Source: Caballeronia ptereochthonis (GTDB lineage: Bacteria > Pseudomonadota > Gammaproteobacteria > Burkholderiales > Burkholderiaceae). Taken from it: a stretch of DNA of 64,000 nucleotides. The notes below the pieces were generated by a model, which was given only the letters and a program-made list of their open reading frames with translations, did not search any database and had not been told where the DNA came from. Where the stretch lies: the NCBI RefSeq assembly GCF_001545075.1, contig NZ_FCOB02000005.1, positions 124,001 through 188,000 on the forward strand. The letters run 5' to 3'. The position numbers and the translations under genes were made by a program. Positions 50,943 to 61,312 of this stretch are shown here, one piece after another; position 1 is the first letter of the stretch; each line of letters begins with the position of its first letter.

Positions 50943-52223
50943 TCAGAACGCATAGTACGGTCCGGCGCCCGCGGGCGTCGCGCGGCCCTCGATCGCCGTG
51001 AAGACGCGTCGGCCGTAGAAAAACGGCAAGCCCCAGTCGAAGTAGCCGCTGGCGGTGCCGGCGAGATTGTCGAAGGCGAAGTTGCCCGTGCCAAACAGCG
51101 CCGTCGACTGGGCCACCGAGAAGCTGACCGCGCTTTGCGCGCCGCTGGGCGAGCGGATCGTGGCGGAGAAGGTTTGCGTCGTCGCCGGGCAGTACCACGC
51201 GCCGCATAGGGCGAGCGTCGTCGACGGGAAGAAGAAGCCGTTCGATCCGCTATCGATGAAGCTCGATCCGTACTGGCTGCCGCCGAAATCCGTCGTGACA
51301 TAGCCCGTGACCGAGTCCGACTCGAGCACCGTCGCCGAGCCGAGCAGATTGTTCGACTGAGAGCCGATGCCGAAGGTCATCGTCCCCGTCGCGGTGGATG
51401 CGCCGTTGTCCGGCACGTCGGGCAATTCGATCAGCACGCCGTTGTTGTCACTGGAAAAGTTCGCGACCGGATTGGTGACCTGCTGCGTCACCGCCATCGT
51501 GCTCGCCGCGCAGCCGTCCGGGCCGCAGCGGTAATACCAGCGCGGCATGGCCGAGGCCGCGCAACTGCCGCCGCAATCGGCGACGAACGGGCCGATGCCG
51601 AGAATGCCGTTGCCGCGCAACGACGACGCAGTGAGCATCGGCAGACCGGACTGGCCGCAGTCCTGGGCGGCGCCGGGCACCGCGCTATCGGCGATGACCT
51701 GCACCGAGGTCGAGGCCGCGACCTGGCCTGCGAGCTTCACGTCGGCCTGGCGCACTGCGCCCCAGGTATAGCCCGAGCCGAACACGGCGCATTCGGCGAT
51801 GACCGAGTTCTGGCTGCTGCCCGAAACGAGCGGAAGCGAAACCGACGGACCGAGCGCCGACGCCAGGATTCGCAGGCCGTGCGAACCCGTATCGACCTGA
51901 ATGCCGTCGATGGTCTGGCACGTGTTCGTGCCCGGGACGCAGATCGTCACGCTCGTTTGCAGCATGTTGCGCGTGCTGGTCGGCGTGCGGGTGACGGTGA
52001 CCGGCTGGACGTTGGGCGTCGTCGATTGCGTCACGGTCGTGCCGGCGGCGTGCGGCGCGGGGGGCGCGCTCGCGGGCTGCGCGGGGACGCCTGCCGTCGC
52101 CGGTGCGCTCGCCTGAGCGGGACTCGTCGTTGTGCCGCCGCCCGAGCCTCCACCTCCGCCACAGGCCTGGAACAGCGCGCAGAGTGCGAGCGCGGGCATC
52201 GCAAGAAGGGCGCGTGCGTTCAT
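50943..52223 (-). CDS. DUF3443 lipoprotein, probable pepsin-like aspartic peptidase
   Basis: A 426-residue envelope protein matching DUF3443. A lipoprotein signal ends in LFQAC (Cys21) and a low-complexity Pro/Ala/Thr linker runs to about residue 90. The rest follows the pepsin plan in order: VDTGSHGLRI with Asp111, a flap-like VFGSGYTWGAV with Phe148 where pepsin has Tyr75, GNGILGIGP at 205-212, FIDSGSNGFFFP with Asp324, and near the end PFFYGRRVFTAIEG, like the pepsin strand LGDPFLRxxYTVFD. The domain is probably exposed at the cell envelope. The DUF2844 gene is eight bases upstream. Peptidase activity is inferred. Confidence 0.85.
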   Translation of the reverse strand: MNARALLAMPALALCALFQACGGGGGSGGGTTTSPAQASAPATAGVPAQPASAPPAPHAAGTTVTQSTTPNVQPVTVTRTPTSTRNMLQTSVTICVPGTNTCQTIDGIQVDTGSHGLRILASALGPSVSLPLVSGSSQNSVIAECAVFGSGYTWGAVRQADVKLAGQVAASTSVQVIADSAVPGAAQDCGQSGLPMLTASSLRGNGILGIGPFVADCGGSCAASAMPRWYYRCGPDGCAASTMAVTQQVTNPVANFSSDNNGVLIELPDVPDNGASTATGTMTFGIGSQSNNLLGSATVLESDSVTGYVTTDFGGSQYGSSFIDSGSNGFFFPSTTLALCGAWYCPATTQTFSATIRSPSGAQSAVSFSVAQSTALFGTGNFAFDNLAGTASGYFDWGLPFFYGRRVFTAIEGRATPAGAGPYYAF

Positions 52224-52231
52224 CTCGCCTC

Positions 52232-52693
52232 CTACTGGATGTCCGTTGCGCTCACGCCGGGCGGCAGCGCGCTTGCGAGCCAGGCGCGGCCGCTGAACTC
52301 GCGCAGGCGCACGCGATTCTCGACGACGAGATCGCCCTTCGCCACGCGCGCCGTATGCAACCCCGCTTCGCCGATCGCCGCATTCGCGCCTTCCCTGAAA
52401 GTCTCGAAACAGGTGCCCAGAAGAGATCGCACATCGGGCATCGCCGGTCCACGCCAGGACACGGCGTACACCGTGCCGCTCGAATCGAGGTACTGACGCA
52501 CGACGATACCGTTCGCGTCGGTCGTCTCGTGATAAGCGACGAGTCCGCCTTGCGCCCGATGCGTCACGGCGCCCTGCGACGCGTCCCCGGCGCGCCCGGT
52601 CGAGCCGAGTTGAGCGTGGGCAGCGGTCGTCACGCCGAATGCGACCATCGCCAGAACGGTTGCGATGTAGTCAGGATTTCTTATTGATTTCAT
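52232..52693 (-). CDS. DUF2844 secreted protein
   Basis: A 153-residue protein with a Sec signal peptide (cut near AHA-QLG, residue 27) and a small domain containing GIVVRQYLDSSGTVYAVSWRGPAMPDVRSLLG, the DUF2844 pattern. Start 52693 is chosen because GGAGAGAAAGGG lies directly upstream; the frame extends to 52732. It is eight bases from the DUF3443 gene and surely co-transcribed with it. It may be substrate, inhibitor or cofactor of that protein; this is inference. Confidence 0.85.
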   Translation of the reverse strand: MKSIRNPDYIATVLAMVAFGVTTAAHAQLGSTGRAGDASQGAVTHRAQGGLVAYHETTDANGIVVRQYLDSSGTVYAVSWRGPAMPDVRSLLGTCFETFREGANAAIGEAGLHTARVAKGDLVVENRVRLREFSGRAWLASALPPGVSATDIQ

Positions 52694-53108
52694 CCCTTTC
52701 TCTCCGTAAGTCGAGACTCTTCTTATTTTCAAGATGAGATCTTAAGGTGAAGGCGGAGCAAAGCGATATACGATGCAAGCACCGTCGAGGCGGCCCGGAA
52801 GGTGAGAAGCGATGCCGATTTTCTCTACGAATCAAAGCGTTGCGAAAAGCTAAAGACCAAATTGCTGTTTTTGGTGAATGTCATAAATTGTCAAGGCGGC
52901 GCGGAGCGAATCTAATATGGTTTTCGGACATGTCATTTGCTGTGCGTACGCAGCTTTCCAAGTCGAAAAGCAACATTTCCATGAGCGCGATGAACGCGGC
53001 ATTCGAGGGCATGTGCCTCTCTTTTTGCACGGCGGAGCGCCGGACCGGTAAAATAACGGGTTGATCCACGGAAGAACGCCCGTGGCGTAGCGGAAGGACT
53101 TTCCAGAC
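52694..53108. other. intergenic region with bamC promoter
   Basis: These 415 bases hold no convincing gene. The part nearest the DUF2844 gene is AT-rich and probably holds its promoter. The bamC promoter is at the other end. Confidence 0.5.
53025..53054 (+). promoter_or_regulatory. sigma-70 promoter of bamC
   Basis: TTGCAC at 53025-53030 and TAAAAT at 53049-53054 with an 18-base spacer, about 55 bases before the bamC ATG. Confidence 0.65.
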
Positions 53109-54326
53109 ATGACAGATTTTCGTGTAACCAAGCGGATGGCTGCGCTTTTCGCGGTGGCCGGAATCGTGACGGGATGCGGTACCTCCAATCCCAACGCGTT
53201 CAACTACAAGAGCGATCAGCGTTCGAAACAGGTGTCTCTCGCCGTTCCGCCGAACCTGCTCGACGAAGCGGCCGACCAGCGCTCGCTGCCGCCGCAGGGC
53301 GGACAGGCAACGCTCTCCGATCTGCAGCAGATTCAGAAAGTCGCACCGAACGCGCCCACGGTGGTTCCGCCGGTGTCGGGCATGCGCATTCAGCGCGACG
53401 GCGCCGAACGCTGGCTCGTCATCGACGGCAAGACGCCCGACCAGGTGTGGCCGCAGATTCGCCGCTTCTGGCAGGAGCAGGGCTTTCTGCTCGTCGTCGA
53501 TCAGCGCGACAAGGGCGTGATGGAAACCGACTGGAACGAAACCCATCCGCAGATTTCCGACGGCCTGATTCGCGACACGCTCGCCAAGGCAACCGGCAAC
53601 TCGTACGTCACGGCCGAGCGCAACAAGTACCGCACGCGGCTGGAGACCGGGCCCGCCGGCGGCACCTACGTGTTCATCAGCCAGAAGGGCATGCGCGAGG
53701 CGCTGACCGGCGTGAACAACGATTCCAGCCAGTGGCAGGCGCGTCCGAACGATCCGGCGCTAGAGAACGAATATCTGAAGCGCCTGATGTCCTCGCTCTC
53801 GATGGCCGATCAGCGTCAGGCTTCGGGTGGCGCGACGCCGCTCGATACGTCGGCCGCGGCCGGCGCAACCGGCGCGAGCGCGCAACCTGCGAAGAGCGGC
53901 GATTCGAAGGCTGCCGCCGTCGCCGCGCAGAACGCCACGAACGCGGGCAACTCGCCGATCAGGAACGAGGTCGTGCCGGAGGCCGAGTCCTCGCAACTGA
54001 CTTTGCCGGAGGCTTACGACCGCGCGTGGCTGCGCGTGGGCATCGCGCTCGATCGCGCCAACTTCACCGTGGACGACCGCGACCGCACCAAGGGCGTCTA
54101 CTACGTGCGCTACGTGGATCCGACCGACAAGTCGTCGGCTCAGCAGGGCTTCTGGAGCCAGGTCTTCCATGGCCGCAAGGAAATGAAGGCGAAGCAGTAT
54201 CAGATCAACGTGCGCGCGATCACCGAGCAGCAGACGCGCGTCGCGATCGTCGACGGCAAGGGCGAAGTCGATTCGTCGCCTCAGGCGCGTCAGATCATGG
54301 CGCTGCTTGCGGACCAGATCAGCTGA
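53109..54326 (+). CDS. bamC: outer-membrane protein assembly factor BamC
   Basis: A 405-residue lipoprotein of the BAM complex (NlpB/BamC). The signal ends at the lipobox VTGC (Cys23), followed by the unstructured BamD-binding segment (SVPPNLL-like VSLAVPPNLLDEAADQRS) and two helix-grip domains (about 95-220 and 290-405), joined by an Ala/Ser-rich linker. It stands alone here, without dapA upstream, which often precedes it elsewhere. It ends at a strong terminator. Confidence 0.93.
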   Translation: MTDFRVTKRMAALFAVAGIVTGCGTSNPNAFNYKSDQRSKQVSLAVPPNLLDEAADQRSLPPQGGQATLSDLQQIQKVAPNAPTVVPPVSGMRIQRDGAERWLVIDGKTPDQVWPQIRRFWQEQGFLLVVDQRDKGVMETDWNETHPQISDGLIRDTLAKATGNSYVTAERNKYRTRLETGPAGGTYVFISQKGMREALTGVNNDSSQWQARPNDPALENEYLKRLMSSLSMADQRQASGGATPLDTSAAAGATGASAQPAKSGDSKAAAVAAQNATNAGNSPIRNEVVPEAESSQLTLPEAYDRAWLRVGIALDRANFTVDDRDRTKGVYYVRYVDPTDKSSAQQGFWSQVFHGRKEMKAKQYQINVRAITEQQTRVAIVDGKGEVDSSPQARQIMALLADQIS

Positions 54327-54364
54327 TCGCTTCCTCCGCCGGATTCCTTCGGCTCGATCCCGTA

Positions 54365-54393
54365 AAAACCGCCTCCTTCGCGAGGCGGTTTTT
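54365..54393 (+). terminator. terminator after bamC
   Basis: An 11-bp stem AAAACCGCCTC/GAGGCGGTTTT with a 6-base loop and a T run. Confidence 0.88.
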
Positions 54394-54422
54394 GTTTGCG
54401 CCATCCGCCAGGACCGCCCCGC

Positions 54423-54445
54423 AAACGATCGTCAGACGATCGTTT
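54423..54445. promoter_or_regulatory. 10-bp palindrome AAACGATCGT-CAG-ACGATCGTTT
   Basis: The perfect arms enclose a 3-base centre, and each arm contains the self-complementary ACGATCGT. It could be a protein-binding site or a second, weaker terminator after bamC. Confidence 0.45.
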
Positions 54446-54659
54446 TCACGATGCACGCTAATGCGACGCTCGGAATCGAATTGCGCAGACAATTCTTTCT
54501 ATCGCGAAATGTGCGCAAAAGCTTATAGGAAAGGGACGGGCGGACAGTACATTGCATCAACGGCGCGCTGCACCGCTCGAAGGGTTCTCGGACGCGATTC
54601 ACCGGGCGGCTTGCACGACGCACAGACGATTGGTTCGCCGCGCGCGGACCCCGATGGCC
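54446..54659. other. non-coding stretch before tandem terminators
   Basis: No convincing gene is seen between bamC and the monooxygenase gene, yet two terminators follow this stretch directly, which implies a transcript ending there. A small RNA is possible. GACGGG near 54536 can pair with CCCGTC near 54662. Confidence 0.35.
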
Positions 54660-54722
54660 CCGTCGCCTATCCTCGTAGGGCGACGGTTTTTGCCCGCGTT
54701 TCCAGTGGAACGCGGGCTTTTT
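54660..54722 (+). terminator. tandem rho-independent terminators
   Basis: CCGTCGCC/GGCGACGG followed by five T residues (54660-54691) abuts GCCCGCGTT/AACGCGGGC followed by five T residues (54692-54722). Confidence 0.82.
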
Positions 54723-54814
54723 CTTGTGCGCGCGCGATCGAGCGTTTCGGCAACGCCCGCCGCGCGCGGTTATGCTCGTGCTTTCGTCGTTTCATTGAAG
54801 AAAGGAGAACGCTC

Positions 54815-55105
54815 ATGTCGGAAGTCGCCGTCGTCGCCATCTTTGTCGCCAAGCCGGGCCGGGAAGACGAACTGAGGCAAGTGCTCGAAGCCAATGTCGA
54901 GCCGACGAGAAAGGAGGCGGGCGCGCTGCAGTACGACTTGCACCGCGACATCAAGGAGCCGCGGCGCTTCATCTTCGTCGAACGCTGGGAGAGCGAGGCC
55001 GCGCTGGCGAAGCACGGCGAGTCGGCACATATTCAGGCGTTTCGCGCCAAGTCGCCGGAGCTGTGCGAGCACGGCGAGGTCCGCGTCGCGAGCAAATTGC
55101 TCTGA
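54815..55105 (+). CDS. antibiotic biosynthesis monooxygenase (ABM) domain protein
   Basis: A 96-residue ferredoxin-like ABM-fold protein similar to quinol monooxygenase YgiN. VVAIFVAKPGREDELRQVLEANV is at residues 6-28 and YDLHRD and FIFVERWESEAALAKH follow. Such proteins act as small cofactor-free oxygenases on quinols or aldehydes. AAGGAGAAC precedes ATG 54815. It is monocistronic and convergent with the gene at 55123. Confidence 0.9.
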   Translation: MSEVAVVAIFVAKPGREDELRQVLEANVEPTRKEAGALQYDLHRDIKEPRRFIFVERWESEAALAKHGESAHIQAFRAKSPELCEHGEVRVASKLL

Positions 55106-55122
55106 GCGATGAACGACCGCGT

Positions 55123-55383
55123 TCAGTGTGTCTCGTGCGGGACGTCGAGGATCAGGATGATGGTCCAGTCGGCGTCGCCGTCGTGATGATACTGGCGCTC
55201 CGCGACGATGAACGGCTGCTGCTTGCCCGCCGGCCCGAGAAAGAGCACGTCGCCTTCGCTCGGCAGGCATTCGATTGGCGGCAGCGCCAGATACGCGTCC
55301 TTGTTCGCGTTGCGCGGCATCAGTTTTTCGATCTTGCGCGATGCCGCTTCGGTCCATTCGATATCGAGCTGGATGTTGCTCAT
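55123..55383 (-). CDS. hypothetical protein
   Basis: An 86-residue soluble acidic protein starting MSNIQLDIEWTEAASRKIEKLM, with a compact C-terminal half (GDVLFLGPAGKQQPFIVAERQY and WTIILILDVPH). No family is recognised, although its composition and complete structure suggest a real protein. The start at 55383 is preferred over one 23 codons earlier. It converges on the monooxygenase gene. Confidence 0.65.
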   Translation of the reverse strand: MSNIQLDIEWTEAASRKIEKLMPRNANKDAYLALPPIECLPSEGDVLFLGPAGKQQPFIVAERQYHHDGDADWTIILILDVPHETH

Positions 55384-55483
55384 GCTGTCGTTCGCACGGT
55401 GAGTGCGCTCCACGGTTGAATCGTTGAAAAGACGATGCGCAATGTAGCACACGCCATGCTCGATCCATGGGACGCCTGAAACG

Positions 55484-55509
55484 AAAAAACGGCCCGAAGG
55501 CCGTTTTTT
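55484..55509 (-). terminator. terminator after aceB
   Basis: AAAAAACGGCC/GGCCGTTTTTT with a CGAA tetraloop lies 19 bases past the aceB stop and is symmetric enough to work on both strands. Confidence 0.85.
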
Positions 55510-55527
55510 CCCGTCGTACCCGAACGC

Positions 55528-57138
55528 TCAGATTTCTTCGTAGAGCGGCAAGGTCAGGAACTCCGTGAAACGCTCGGCGGTGGACATCTCCTCGAAGATC
55601 TTCGCCGCGCGCTCGTAGGGCTTCGTATCGGTGCCCGCGCCGCCGACGCTCTGCTTCACCTTCTCCAGTTCGTCGATGGTGATTTCGCGCACCATCGCGG
55701 CCGTGACCTTGCGGCCGTCGTCGAGCTTGCCCTTCGGCGAGCGGATCCACTGCCACACCTGCGAGCGCGAGATTTCCGCGGTCGCGGCGTCTTCCATCAG
55801 ATTGTGGATCGGCACGCAGCCATTGCCCGCGAGCCACGAGCCGAGATAGTGGATGCCGACGCTGATGTTGTTTCGCAAGCCGGCTTCGGTGATCGGCGCT
55901 TCCGGACGGAAGTCGAGCAGATCGTGCGCGGTCACCTGGACGTCGGTGCGCTGCTTCCCGATCTGGTTCGGCTTGTCGCCGAGCACCTTGACGAACTCCT
56001 CCATCGCGACCGGCACGAGACCCGGATGCGCGACCCAGCCGCCGTCGTAGCCGTCGGTGGCATCGCGCGCCTTGTCGGAGCGCACGCCGCCCATGGCGCG
56101 GTCGTTCGCGGCCGGATCGTTCTTGATCGGGATCAGCGCGGACATGCCGCCGATCGCCGGCGCGTTGCGCTTGTGGCAGGTCTTCAGCAACTCGAGCGCG
56201 TAGGCGCGCATGAAGGGCACGGTCATCGTGATCTTCGCGCGGTCCGCGAGGCAGAAGTCCGGATCGTTCTTGAACTTCTTGATCGCCGAGAAGATGTAGT
56301 CCCAGCGGCCCGCGTTGAGGCCGGAGCTGTGCTCGCGCAATTCATACAGAATCTCGTCCATTTCGAACGCGGCGAGAATGGTCTCGACGAGCACCGTCGC
56401 GCGGATCGTGCCGCGGGCAATGCCCACGCCTTCCTGCGCCGCGACGAAGATGTCGTTCCACAGACGCGCTTCGAGATGGCTTTCCATCTTCGGCAGATAG
56501 AAGTAGGGGCCGCTGCCGCGCGCGATCAGCTCCTTCGCGTTGTGGAAGAGAAAGAGCGCGAAATCGAAAATGCCGCCCGATACGCGCTGTCCGTCGACGG
56601 TGACGTGCTTCTCATCCAGATGCCAGCCGCGCGGCCGCACGATCAGCGTCGCGACCTGGTCGTTCAGCCTGTACGTCTTGCCGTTCTGCTCGAGCGAGAT
56701 CGTGCGGCGCACCGCATCCTTCAGGTTGATCTGGCCGACGATCTGGTTGTCCCAGTTCGGCGCGTTCGAATCCTCGAAGTCGGTCATGTACGAATCCGCG
56801 CCGGAGTTGAGCGCGTTGATGATCATCTTGCGCTCGACCGGACCGGTGATCTCCACGCGGCGGCACTGCAGGTCCTTCGGCAGCGGCGCGACCTTCCAGT
56901 CGCCTTCGCGGATCGATTTCGTCGATTCGAGGAAGCCGGGACGCTCGCCCGCATCGAGACGTTTGGTGCGCTCGACCCGCGCGGCGAGCAGTTGCTGGCG
57001 ACGCGGCTCGAACTGGCGATGCAGCGTCGCGACGAATTCGAGCGCCTCGGGCGTCAGGATGGCCTCGTAGCCGGGCTTGATCTCGGCCGAGATTGCCATG
57101 CCCTTCGGAAGCGTGAGCGGATTCGACGATTGCGACAT
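55528..57138 (-). CDS. aceB: malate synthase A
   Basis: Condenses glyoxylate with acetyl-CoA to malate in the glyoxylate shunt. The 536-residue form A protein shows [15 protein letters not shown] near 136-150, the signature [15 protein letters not shown] near 225-239 and [37 protein letters not shown] precedes the ATG. It follows a HAD dehalogenase gene after 77 bases on the same strand, and aceA lies 3 kb away rather than adjacent. Confidence 0.97.
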   Translation of the reverse strand: MSQSSNPLTLPKGMAISAEIKPGYEAILTPEALEFVATLHRQFEPRRQQLLAARVERTKRLDAGERPGFLESTKSIREGDWKVAPLPKDLQCRRVEITGPVERKMIINALNSGADSYMTDFEDSNAPNWDNQIVGQINLKDAVRRTISLEQNGKTYRLNDQVATLIVRPRGWHLDEKHVTVDGQRVSGGIFDFALFLFHNAKELIARGSGPYFYLPKMESHLEARLWNDIFVAAQEGVGIARGTIRATVLVETILAAFEMDEILYELREHSSGLNAGRWDYIFSAIKKFKNDPDFCLADRAKITMTVPFMRAYALELLKTCHKRNAPAIGGMSALIPIKNDPAANDRAMGGVRSDKARDATDGYDGGWVAHPGLVPVAMEEFVKVLGDKPNQIGKQRTDVQVTAHDLLDFRPEAPITEAGLRNNISVGIHYLGSWLAGNGCVPIHNLMEDAATAEISRSQVWQWIRSPKGKLDDGRKVTAAMVREITIDELEKVKQSVGGAGTDTKPYERAAKIFEEMSTAERFTEFLTLPLYEEI

Positions 57139-57215
57139 TGTTTTCTCCTTGGTCGGTCAGACGGTTTTGCTAGTGGTTTTGCTTGATGCAATGAAACGAT
57201 GACGATGCGGCGCCG

Positions 57216-58019
57216 CTAGGTGCCGGGTGGCCGGCGCGCGCTGCCTGCCCTGCGGCTGCGGGAAACGGTTTGCGCTTGCGCGCAGCCGCCTTCGACGAAC
57301 GCGACGAGTTCGGCCATCCCGCGGCCGATGCCGTGCGGTGCGATGCCCAGTTCCTCGATCGGCAGCCCGGCCCGGTTGATCCAGAAAGTCGTGTAGCCGA
57401 ACCACGTCGCGCCGACGACATTCCAGCCGTTGCTCGAGACGAAAATGATGTCGCGCGCCGCCGCGCCGAACGCGCGCGCGCCGAGCGCGTACGCGGCGGC
57501 GGCGGGCTTGTAGGCGCGCACGGCGTCGACCGACAGCACATGTTCGAAGAGGCCGCTCATGCCCGCGCTCTTCACGGCGACATCGAGCATCGGCGGATTG
57601 CCGTTCGAAAGAATCGCGAGGGGAATGCCCAGGCCGTCGCGCAATGACTTGAGCGCGGGCACGGTGTCGGGGAATGCGGAGAGGCACGCGTATTCGTCCA
57701 TCAGCCGCTTCTCGGCGGCGCTCGTGAGCGCGTCGGCGAGCTTCAGGCGGGCGGCCGCGAAGCGCAGCGCATCGATCGTGATCTTCCAGAACGGCTCGTA
57801 ATGGCCGCCCGCCGGATCGGCGAGCGTGCGCAGTTGCGTGTATTCGATCTGCTTCCGGCGCCAGAGCTGCGAGAGCGCGTCGCCGTGACCGGGAAAGAGC
57901 TGCTCGGCGGCCGCGACGACCGAGTGGACGTCGAAGAGCGTGCCGTAGGCGTCGAAGATGACTGCGCGGGGAGGTCTGGACGATTCGGGGGACGATGCGT
58001 GTGTCGTTATGGCCGACAT
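57216..58019 (-). CDS. haloacid dehalogenase type II
   Basis: A 267-residue HAD-superfamily protein with the nucleophile Asp23 in VIFDAYGTLFDVHS, the motif II serine in LSNGNPPMLD, the motif III lysine in AYKPAAAAYALG, and the type II end SSNGWNVVGATWFGYTTFWINR. It is likely to hydrolyse a 2-haloacid or related substrate. The C-terminus is extended by an Arg/Pro-rich tail. It may be co-transcribed with aceB, which would use the glyoxylate released from dihaloacetate; that link is inference. Confidence 0.88.
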   Translation of the reverse strand: MSAITTHASSPESSRPPRAVIFDAYGTLFDVHSVVAAAEQLFPGHGDALSQLWRRKQIEYTQLRTLADPAGGHYEPFWKITIDALRFAAARLKLADALTSAAEKRLMDEYACLSAFPDTVPALKSLRDGLGIPLAILSNGNPPMLDVAVKSAGMSGLFEHVLSVDAVRAYKPAAAAYALGARAFGAAARDIIFVSSNGWNVVGATWFGYTTFWINRAGLPIEELGIAPHGIGRGMAELVAFVEGGCAQAQTVSRSRRAGSARRPPGT

Positions 58020-58157
58020 AGCCGTGCGCTCCAGTTAGAGGTCGGAATCGATTGTATTCGTGATCTGCGTGATGGAAAAAGCACCGCAGCATCACTTGAT
58101 CTTTTACTTTTTAATACCTAATCTATGCGCGAACACTTCGACTGACGACGAACACGC

Positions 58158-59060
58158 ATGGATCGATTCAAGCAGATAGAAACGTTCGCCTCGGTCGCGG
58201 CGAAAGGCAGCCTGTCGGCGGCGGCGCAGGCGGAAGGCATCGCGCCGGCCGTGATCGGGCGCCGGCTCGATGCACTGGAGGAGCGGCTCGGCGTCAAGCT
58301 GCTCGTGCGCACGACGCGCAGAATCACGCTCACGTTCGAAGGCTCGGCGTTTCTCGAGGATTGCCAGCGCATCATCAACGACATGCAGAACGCCGAGGCG
58401 AGCGTGTCGGCGGGCGGCGTGAAGGCGAGCGGGCATTTGCGCGTGTCGGCGCCCGCCGGTTTCGGGCGGCGGCACGTCGCGCCGCTCGTGCCGAAGTTCA
58501 CCGCGCAACATCCGGATGTCTCCGTGAGCCTCGATCTGACCGATCGCATGGTCGATCTCGTCAACGAAGGATTCGACTGCGCGGTGCGTCTGGGCGAGTT
58601 GCCGGATTCGTCGCTGGTTTCGTTGAAGCTGGGAGAAAACCGGCGCGTGTGCGTCGCGTCGCCGGACTATCTCGCCCAGCGCGGCAAGCCCGCCGATCTC
58701 GCGGCGCTCGCGCACCACAATTGCCTTGCGCTCGGGGCGTCGGCGAATCAGCAGCGCGGCTGGGTGTTTCAGCAGGACGGCAAGATCGTGACGATCAAGG
58801 TCTCCGGCACGATGGAATGCTCGGACGGCGCGGTGCTGCATGAGTGGTGTCTGGAAGGCCGCGGGCTTGCATGGCGCTCGTGGTGGGAGGTCGGCGAGGA
58901 CATCGGCGGGGGCCGGCTCGTGAGCGTGCTCGATGCGTTCGCCGCGCCGCCGATCGGCATTCATGCGGTGTTTCCGCAGAGAAGGCATTTGCCGTTGCGC
59001 GTGCGGTTGTTTCTCGACCTGCTCAAGCATACATACAACGCTCCGGGATATTGGGGATAG
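58158..59060 (+). CDS. LysR family transcriptional regulator
   Basis: A 300-residue LysR protein with the helix-turn-helix (FASVAAKGSLSAAAQAEGIAPAVIGRRLDALEERLG) at residues 10-45 and an intact effector domain. It is divergent from the HAD-aceB unit across 138 AT-rich bases, so it may regulate those genes. The effector is unknown. Confidence 0.92.
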   Translation: MDRFKQIETFASVAAKGSLSAAAQAEGIAPAVIGRRLDALEERLGVKLLVRTTRRITLTFEGSAFLEDCQRIINDMQNAEASVSAGGVKASGHLRVSAPAGFGRRHVAPLVPKFTAQHPDVSVSLDLTDRMVDLVNEGFDCAVRLGELPDSSLVSLKLGENRRVCVASPDYLAQRGKPADLAALAHHNCLALGASANQQRGWVFQQDGKIVTIKVSGTMECSDGAVLHEWCLEGRGLAWRSWWEVGEDIGGGRLVSVLDAFAAPPIGIHAVFPQRRHLPLRVRLFLDLLKHTYNAPGYWG

Positions 59061-59335
59061 GCCGTCCGCCGGGATGCGCCGGCAATCGTCCGGTACCCAT
59101 GCACCGGACGAACGATACGGATTCCTATGCAAGCTCCGTCGTCACGAAATCGGTCCGGCCAGCGGCATCTCGCCCGTGCCTGCCGTGCAGGCGCTTGCCG
59201 CCGACGCACTCCGGCAGGCGCGGATACGTTCTGCCCCGGAGCGACGCTTCGCCGCGCCAATGCGTCGAAATTTCCTCCGCTCCCGCCCCCGTTACTACAA
59301 TAAGAGCGTGCCACCGACGTTCCAAGGAGGACGCC

Positions 59336-59770
59336 ATGTTCAAGCACATCCTGGTGCCGACCGACGGCTCCGAGCTGTCGCAGAAAGCCATCGACGGCGC
59401 GATCGATCTCGCGCAATCCGTTGGCGCGCGCATCACGGCTTACGCGTGCCTGCCGCAATATCCTTACTCGCCGTTCGCGGATGTCGCCGTCGAGCCGCCC
59501 GACGACTTCCACGCCCGCGCCGAGAACGAAGCGCGTGAACATCTGCGCGCGGTGGAGCGCGCCGCCGAAAGCGCCGGCGTGCCCTGTACGAGCGTGACGA
59601 GCATCGAGGCCGCGCCGTATATCGGCATCATCGACGCGGCAGAGCAGAATGGTTGCGACGTGATCCTGATGGCTTCCCACGGACGGCGCGGGCTCGGCAG
59701 CCTGCTCATCGGCAGCGAGACGCAACGCGTGCTCACGCACACCAAGATTCCCGTCATCGTTTATCGGTGA
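59336..59770 (+). CDS. universal stress protein UspA family
   Basis: A 144-residue Usp protein. HILVPTDGSELSQKAIDGAI is at residues 4-23 and the ATP-binding motif G-X2-G-X9-GS is seen in HGRRGLGSLLIGSETQRVL near 115-133, so it is of the nucleotide-binding type. AAGGAGG precedes ATG 59336. It converges on aceA across two hairpins. Confidence 0.94.
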   Translation: MFKHILVPTDGSELSQKAIDGAIDLAQSVGARITAYACLPQYPYSPFADVAVEPPDDFHARAENEAREHLRAVERAAESAGVPCTSVTSIEAAPYIGIIDAAEQNGCDVILMASHGRRGLGSLLIGSETQRVLTHTKIPVIVYR

Positions 59771-59779
59771 GACCCCGAT

Positions 59780-59861
59780 CTCAAAAGAAAGCGCGCCGCG
59801 TTCGCGATGCGCTTGCTTTTGAGCAGCGGCCGCGGCGCGATCCTGCATGCGCCGCGGCCGC
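59780..59861. terminator. paired hairpins between usp and aceA
   Basis: Stem one (59780-59794 with 59809-59823) pairs CTCAAAAG and AAGCGC with GCGCTT and CTTTTGAG and has one mismatch. Stem two is a perfect 13-bp GCGGCCGCGGCGC hairpin (59826-59838 with 59849-59861). Together they separate two convergent genes and can terminate both. Confidence 0.7.
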
Positions 59862-59906
59862 CGCCGCTTTCACCGCTCTCCCTGATTCAACCTGCCGGGC
59901 CTGCCC

Positions 59907-61214
<1,308 letters not shown>

Positions 61215-61312
61215 GGCGTTTCTCCTTGAGATTGGACTGAACGGCGAATCCTGAATCGATGTTCGACGACTTGAGCTCCGACGCGCCGTATCCGGCAGCC
61301 TGCGTTTGCTCA

